From Epinephelus fuscoguttatus (taxonomy: Eukaryota > Chordata > Actinopteri > Perciformes > Serranidae): a stretch of DNA of 64,000 nt. Within the stretch, counting starts at the first letter, position 1. Each line of letters starts with the position of its first letter. Under the pieces are notes generated by a model, which worked only from the letters and a program-made list of their open reading frames with translations, ran no database searches and was not told the DNA's origin. This document shows positions 59,401 through 64,000 of the stretch, piece by piece. The position numbers and the translations under genes are program-made. The stretch is taken from assembly GCF_011397635.1 (NCBI RefSeq), contig NC_064753.1:36375822-36439821 (forward strand), given 5' to 3'.

Positions 59401-62400
59401 ACACAGAACATCACTGCATTTAAATACGCACAGGCCTATGACAACTTTTGTTGGATGATATATTGTCCCAAAAATAATTGCGATAAACGATGTTATTGTC
59501 ATTTTGATGACCATTTTACACTACTGATATAATAATTATATAATAGCATAATAATGCAAGTACACTCTTTCAAAGAGCAATAAACTTTTAATTCTTAAGA
59601 ATATTTTGACATTGGAATATTTTAACGAAATAAAGATATTAATGATATTAAAAATATTTAACATCATTTTCAAAAGTAATTTAACAGCTGTGAATGCACA
59701 TAAGCAAGTATATATAAAATGTAGTACCTTTATAAAAGTAGCCAGAATTACTCAGTTTGAGACTTGACACCAAGTGATGCCTCTCGTGACTAGGAGACAA
59801 GCTTAGCGAAGCTCCGCTAACACCACATTTAGCTCCATAATCTGGCCGGTGTGCAGCAGTCTGCATGGATGGCCTGGGAGCTTGGTGTTTGCTGATGAAT
59901 TTAGAAATTCTGATTTAGACAGCTTTATAAATCCCACTGGGATTGTTTGAATAGCTTGCCTTGCACACATACTGTAACATAACATACAGTAACACTTGCA
60001 TAGTCACATAAATAAATGAGTAATAAATAGAAATCAGAAGTAAAAAATATGTCAGGGAGTTTGGTGGAATAAAGGAATCTATAAATAATGAAAAGTTAAT
60101 CGACTGATTATAAATAAAAGAGATAAAAAACAAAAAGATAACAGAGAACTTAAAAGAGGTATTGCAGAGGGAAGAAAAGATTTTAAATAATGGTTAGTTA
60201 GAAGCAGGTAAAGCGTAACGATGCTCTGATGGCAACAGAGAAAATCCACCCGCAAGAACATGTCCAGGGGGCTTTTTTATAAACGTGTACACACAAAACC
60301 AGGCCTGAAAGTGATGTACGCCACTTCCCACAAGAACGTTGTGATCTATAAAAACACACTTGATGGGAGAAACTTTGACCCAAGCTTACCAACATTTTGG
60401 AGACAGGAAATTGGCAACACAGATGGTGAGGTGGAAGCCTGTTTGTACAAATTAGAATGTAGAATATTTTTTAGGGTACGCCATTTTTGGCTTTTGCCGG
60501 TATGTGCATTTTTAGTATGGATCCCTGCGCACTGTTTTATAAATGAGGCCCCAGAATAGGCTAAAATAAGTGTGGCTTTCTGGAGGATTTGTTGATTGCA
60601 GAAACCGGTCAAGTCCGGTTGTGTTAAGGATGACATTATTGGAGGGTAAAAGACAAAAGACAAACTTTTTGGCTCGTTGCAAAGAGTTGGCAACCCAAAT
60701 ACTATCAGGACTGTGCACCCTCCACTCTAAAAGTGCAGCTGCAGGCTACCTAACCTACGTTGTGTCTTTGAAGGGTTGTTTTAATTTTTCTTTGGACTTG
60801 TGTAAGTAGGTGGTGGTGGAGTAGGAAAAAAAGTCTTCTTATGGTTGGGAAAATCCTGTGGTTTATTCTAGCATCATGTTGGCTAATATGCTGGTGACAT
60901 TCTTATTGTAACAAACACACGTAAATACAAGGGCAATATTGATTTAAGCAAAATGATCGAGGTCATGTCCATTTTTATTGTATGACAAGTCGGTACTGTA
61001 ATTATCATGACAGGCCTAACACACACAGACATTTTAGTCTCAGCTTTTCAAGAGTCACATCTGAAGAAGTGCTGTTATTGAGATGGAGACTGATACATTT
61101 AGGCTGAAACAGCATCCAAAGATTTTGAAATTGTGACCGCACTTGCTTGTTAAAGAGTGATGAGGGTGAAGTTTGATGTATCATATCATGCTTAAAACTT
61201 TGGCACTTAGCAGAAGATGGGGCTTTGTTGGATGAATACTTGCTGTTGCTTGCTTTAATACTGTGTACAGTTTAGTCAATATAATTTCCCTCCCTCTCTC
61301 CTAGATATTTTGCACTCGGGCTGCTCTATCATTATAATGGTCAGGATGCAGCAGCACTTCAGGTACGCACACCTTAAATGTGTCTATTGGTTCTCACAGA
61401 AGAATTCAGCACCAACACTGTGTTTAGGAATTCATCAAAGTATTCTTTCTTAATGTTTTTTTTTTCCTGACAGTTGTGGATTCGTGTGGTAGACGGGGAT
61501 CTGCAGGACTCCACGAGATCTGACCTGTATGAATACATCATTGACTTTCTCTGTACCTGCTCCAACCTGGATCTCATATGGAAGTATGCAGACTGGGCCT
61601 TGCGGAAGGATCCCACTGTAGGTTACCAGGGCCTCAAATGACCTCAAAAATGTCACTGTCCTACTGACAACTTGACATAAAGTTTAATGTGAAACAGCTG
61701 CATTCTTTTTTCTGAATTTAAATTGTTAATTGAAGGATAATGCCCATTGAGTAACAGAATACAGAACTACATGAGTTAGCCAAAAATATAAAACCACAGA
61801 AATTGCAACAATTAAATAAACGCACATATAACCACAGGACATTAGCATGATTATATAAAGATACAGTTCTTTCTACAGTTCTTTAGTCACGACTGAACTG
61901 ATGTGTATAAAACAGTCATTATGGCAGTGGAGATTTGACCTGTCACTTCCCAGTGCTCACAAGTCATGTCTTCAGTTCCTTATAAAAAGATACTGAGCTC
62001 TTATCGAGTTCCCTTTATATACACAGGCATACAACTCCACTCATGTTTGGCTATAATAGAAAAAGCAGAAAGTCTAAATGGGCATTTCTGCACTACGCTG
62101 TATTTTCTTTTAACATTTTCACAACATTTTAATTTCCTCGTATTTTACATGAAGTGGTAGAACTACAGTGATAACCTAGTCTTTCTTTTTTATTCATAGA
62201 AAGGTGTCCACATCTTTACTAAGAGACCTTCCAGTAAAGATCTGCCAGAAGTGAAACACGATGATGTTATCACGTACCTGGGAAAGCACAGCCAGGCGCT
62301 GCTCCTCTACCTGGAACACCTGGTGCTGGAGAGAAGGATAAAGGTAAAATAAAAAGGATGAAAACTATCAGCTGTGGTTTTGTGGTGAGACAGATCTCTG

Positions 62401-64000
62401 TTGAGGTTTCACTGAGCAACACACACAATCTGTATTCGCCCCAGAGGTGCTGATCCAAACACTTACCTTCCTGCCAGCATCATTAGAGAAATTTCCCAGC
62501 AGTATCAGTTCTCCAAAGTACTGAGGCTGCAACAGTCTCACTGTTAACCACATGCTACAGATGAAGCTGGTCACATGGGACACAGTGACACAGTGGTTAG
62601 CACTGTCCCTTGACTTCCTCCTTCAATCCTGACCTGTGAGTCAGGTGACTTAGGTTGCCTTGAAAGGTTATGTATGATGGTGACGCTGTCAGGTGCACAT
62701 GTAGAAAGATGATTTATTGCCAGCTGGAGAAACATGGCTGTGATGGTTTGAGTCCAGGGCAGGCTGTTAGGTTAGTGTTGACGAATTTGGTGCTGATCAA
62801 AGGCTGGTTTGCAGGAAGAGAGGGATGCTGTTCAGTTCAGCGATAGGGGTGGTTGTTTTGATGCGTTCTGCTCAGCGGTGCATTCTGACCTTAATTTACC
62901 GGGAGGAAAGCAGGTGGCAGCTCACACACTGTGGCTATAGAAACTTGAATTCAACTCCCTGCTGAATCAGCAAACATTCTGTTGCTGCTGTTAACACAAG
63001 TTAGACCCAACTCTGCTGCTGGCCGCCAGCCTCTTGTGAAAATTGAAATTTAGATCTGATCTAATTGGGTGTGCCGCTTAAGTAGAGCCTGTAGACAGCC
63101 CCGGGCCGGCCCAATTTAACCGCCTGTTGTGTGTGTCCGTGCATTTGTGCGAAATATTTGCACCAGGGCTACTCATAAATATGTTACGCTGCTGGGTATG
63201 CACATCCTCAATGTCAGCCCAGCTCATCCCAGGAGTCCTGCTGCATAAATATGAGGTCTTGATAGAAAAATGGGGGACGACTTGTCAGTAGTTGTTAATG
63301 AAGGTGGATCCTGTTGGCATCATGGAGGTATAAAAAGAACTGGATACAGTGTTGGAGGCAGGGGCCCTGTTCATTTCTATGAAAGATGCTCAGTGGTACA
63401 TCAAGTTAAAACAATTCAATTTTCTGTGTGAGACATTACCTGGAGCTTCCACTTTCTTTCATTCAGTCATCCTCCTAATGGAGCGTTTATTGAATTCAGA
63501 TTGTTGTCTTCCATGTTTGTGGATGCAGAAAGAGAAGTTCCACACACACCTGGCCGTGTTGTACCTGGAGAGAGTCTTGTCACTGCTGTCGGAGTCGCCA
63601 TCAGATGAGGAGCAGCTCACCAGAGCTAGAGAGAGGCTCCAAGCTCTGCTCAGGGAGTCCAGCCTATACCGTGCACAGTATCTTTTAGGTGAAAAACAAT
63701 TCTGACGATGTATACATGAACATTAGGTGTTGCGTGTTGTTGTGATAGGTTTTGACTTGTAATGTTTCATGTCCTTGTGTTTAATTTAGCTAAGATGGAG
63801 AACTGTGAACAGCTGCTGCTAGAGCGTGCGACACTACATGGAAAGCTGGAGGAGCATGACAAAGCACTGCATATATTGGTGCACGAGCTGAGAGACTTCC
63901 CGTCCGCCGAGGCCTTCTGTATATGGGCCTCTTCTTGTCGGGATTCTGCTTACCGGCAGCAGCTTTTTCACCAGCTCTTGGGGGTGTATCTAGACGGGAG
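53479..64000 (+). CDS. tgfbrap1: TGF-beta receptor-associated protein 1 (CORVET subunit), partial at window end
   Basis: Coding exons: 53479-54175, 55785-55979, 56938-57092, 58175-58257, 58861-59041, 59162-59322, 61305-61362, 61474-61617, 62200-62343, 63529-63688, 63790 to beyond 64000. The 729 codons seen run from the start to about residue 730 of the roughly 860 expected. Residues 1-300 form the citron-homology (CNH) beta-propeller, with near-identity to human over MGDKARINIECIECCG-type blocks. The rest is the helical clathrin-heavy-chain-repeat and VPS39-1 region; the VPS39-2 end lies outside. The protein is the metazoan Vps3 counterpart in the CORVET tether on early endosomes and was first found binding TGF-beta receptors and SMAD4. 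The coding exon begins at acceptor 53458-53459, so a noncoding first exon must lie upstream. The frame open from 53203 is intron read-through. Introns are rich in DNA-transposon remnants. Confidence 0.95.
55184..55420 (+). mobile_element. tRNA-derived SINE-like sequence
   Basis: An A-box match (TAGTGGTTAGAGCAC) is followed by a B-box match (GGTTCGAATCC). The T arm and anticodon arm do not pair properly, so it is not a working tRNA gene. About 180 bases of unrelated body follow. It lies in the first tgfbrap1 coding intron. Confidence 0.55.
57395..57970. repeat. Fish dispersed repeat ('GTATAAAGAGAACTGGA' family)
   Basis: It begins ATCATGGATGTATAAAGAGA and continues through AGTCTATGGGGAAAAGTG and TTGGCCACTGCAAAAATTGG. 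A shorter copy lies at 63318-63420. It is in a tgfbrap1 intron. Confidence 0.5.
58741..58767. repeat. (TG)n microsatellite
   Basis: About 13 GT units, some 95 bases upstream of the acceptor of tgfbrap1 coding exon 5. Confidence 0.9.
59431..61018. mobile_element. hAT-like element with a nested MITE
   Basis: The left end AGGCCTATGACAACTTTTG and the inverted right end TTAGGCCTGTCATGATAA mark a 1.6 kb element of a common fish family. A second element (60266-60552) sits inside. It fills most of the tgfbrap1 intron 59323-61304. No transposase was recognised. Confidence 0.5.
60266..60552. mobile_element. Nested MITE with GGGGC ends
   Basis: The left end GGGGGCTTTTTTATAAAC and the inverted right end GGGGCCTCATTTATAAAAC form terminal inverted repeats. 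Confidence 0.5.
62344..63528. other. tgfbrap1 intron before coding exon 10
   Basis: A fragment near 62582-62650 (ACACAGTGGTTAGCACTGTC) resembles a widespread fish tRNA-like retroposon. A copy of the GTATAAAAAGAACTGGATA repeat is at 63318-63420. The rest (about 62700-63300) holds nothing I recognise. Confidence 0.4.

Noticed and set aside
60079-60718. Overlapping open frames in the tgfbrap1 intron
   Set aside because: They fall across the outer hAT-like element and the nested MITE in several frames, with no transposase motifs.

Overview
The window is vertebrate nuclear DNA, most likely from a spiny-rayed (percomorph) teleost. The protein-coding exons match vertebrate ADPRHL1, GRTP1, LAMP1, CUL4A and TGFBRAP1. 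Introns are compact, and intronic and intergenic DNA is filled with (TG)n/(CA)n microsatellites and with short terminal-inverted-repeat elements of kinds common in fish genomes. There are no bacterial genes, CRISPR arrays or recognisable LTR or virus-like elements.

Layout, left to right. adprhl1 (+, coding 1604-11886) encodes the ARH2 pseudo-ADP-ribosylhydrolase; its 2.8 kb terminal exon adds a long low-complexity tail with four 82-84 residue repeats. After a 5 kb repeat-rich spacer comes grtp1 (+, 16855-26436), a TBC-domain Rab GAP. lamp1 (-, 28791-35988) lies tail to tail with grtp1 and encodes the lysosomal membrane glycoprotein. cul4a (-, 38451-48591) encodes the cullin scaffold of CRL4 ubiquitin ligases in 20 coding exons, one junction being an AT-AC minor-spliceosome (U12) intron. 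tgfbrap1 (+, 53479 to beyond 64000) encodes a CORVET tethering subunit; it is head to head with cul4a and cut by the window end. All five exon sets were built by hand from splice sites and reading phase. Each of the four complete genes sums to a whole number of codons (1301, 351, 416 and 757 residues).

The block cul4a-lamp1-grtp1-adprhl1 is the order known from human chromosome 13q34, while tgfbrap1 beside cul4a is not the human arrangement. The genes are not an operon. Three of them nevertheless concern endosomes, lysosomes or Rab GTPases (lamp1, tgfbrap1, grtp1), and the lamp1 promoter has a near-perfect CLEAR (TFEB) box.

Most worth a second look: the AT-AC intron of cul4a; the adprhl1 splice donor that contains the stop codon of its short isoform; the adprhl1 tail repeats; UG tracts that replace the polypyrimidine tract at one acceptor each in adprhl1 and grtp1; two TTAA-flanked Kolobok/T2-like elements, one with a coding fossil; and a RecQ-like helicase fragment in a grtp1 intron. 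All homology statements come from memory of protein families, with no database search.
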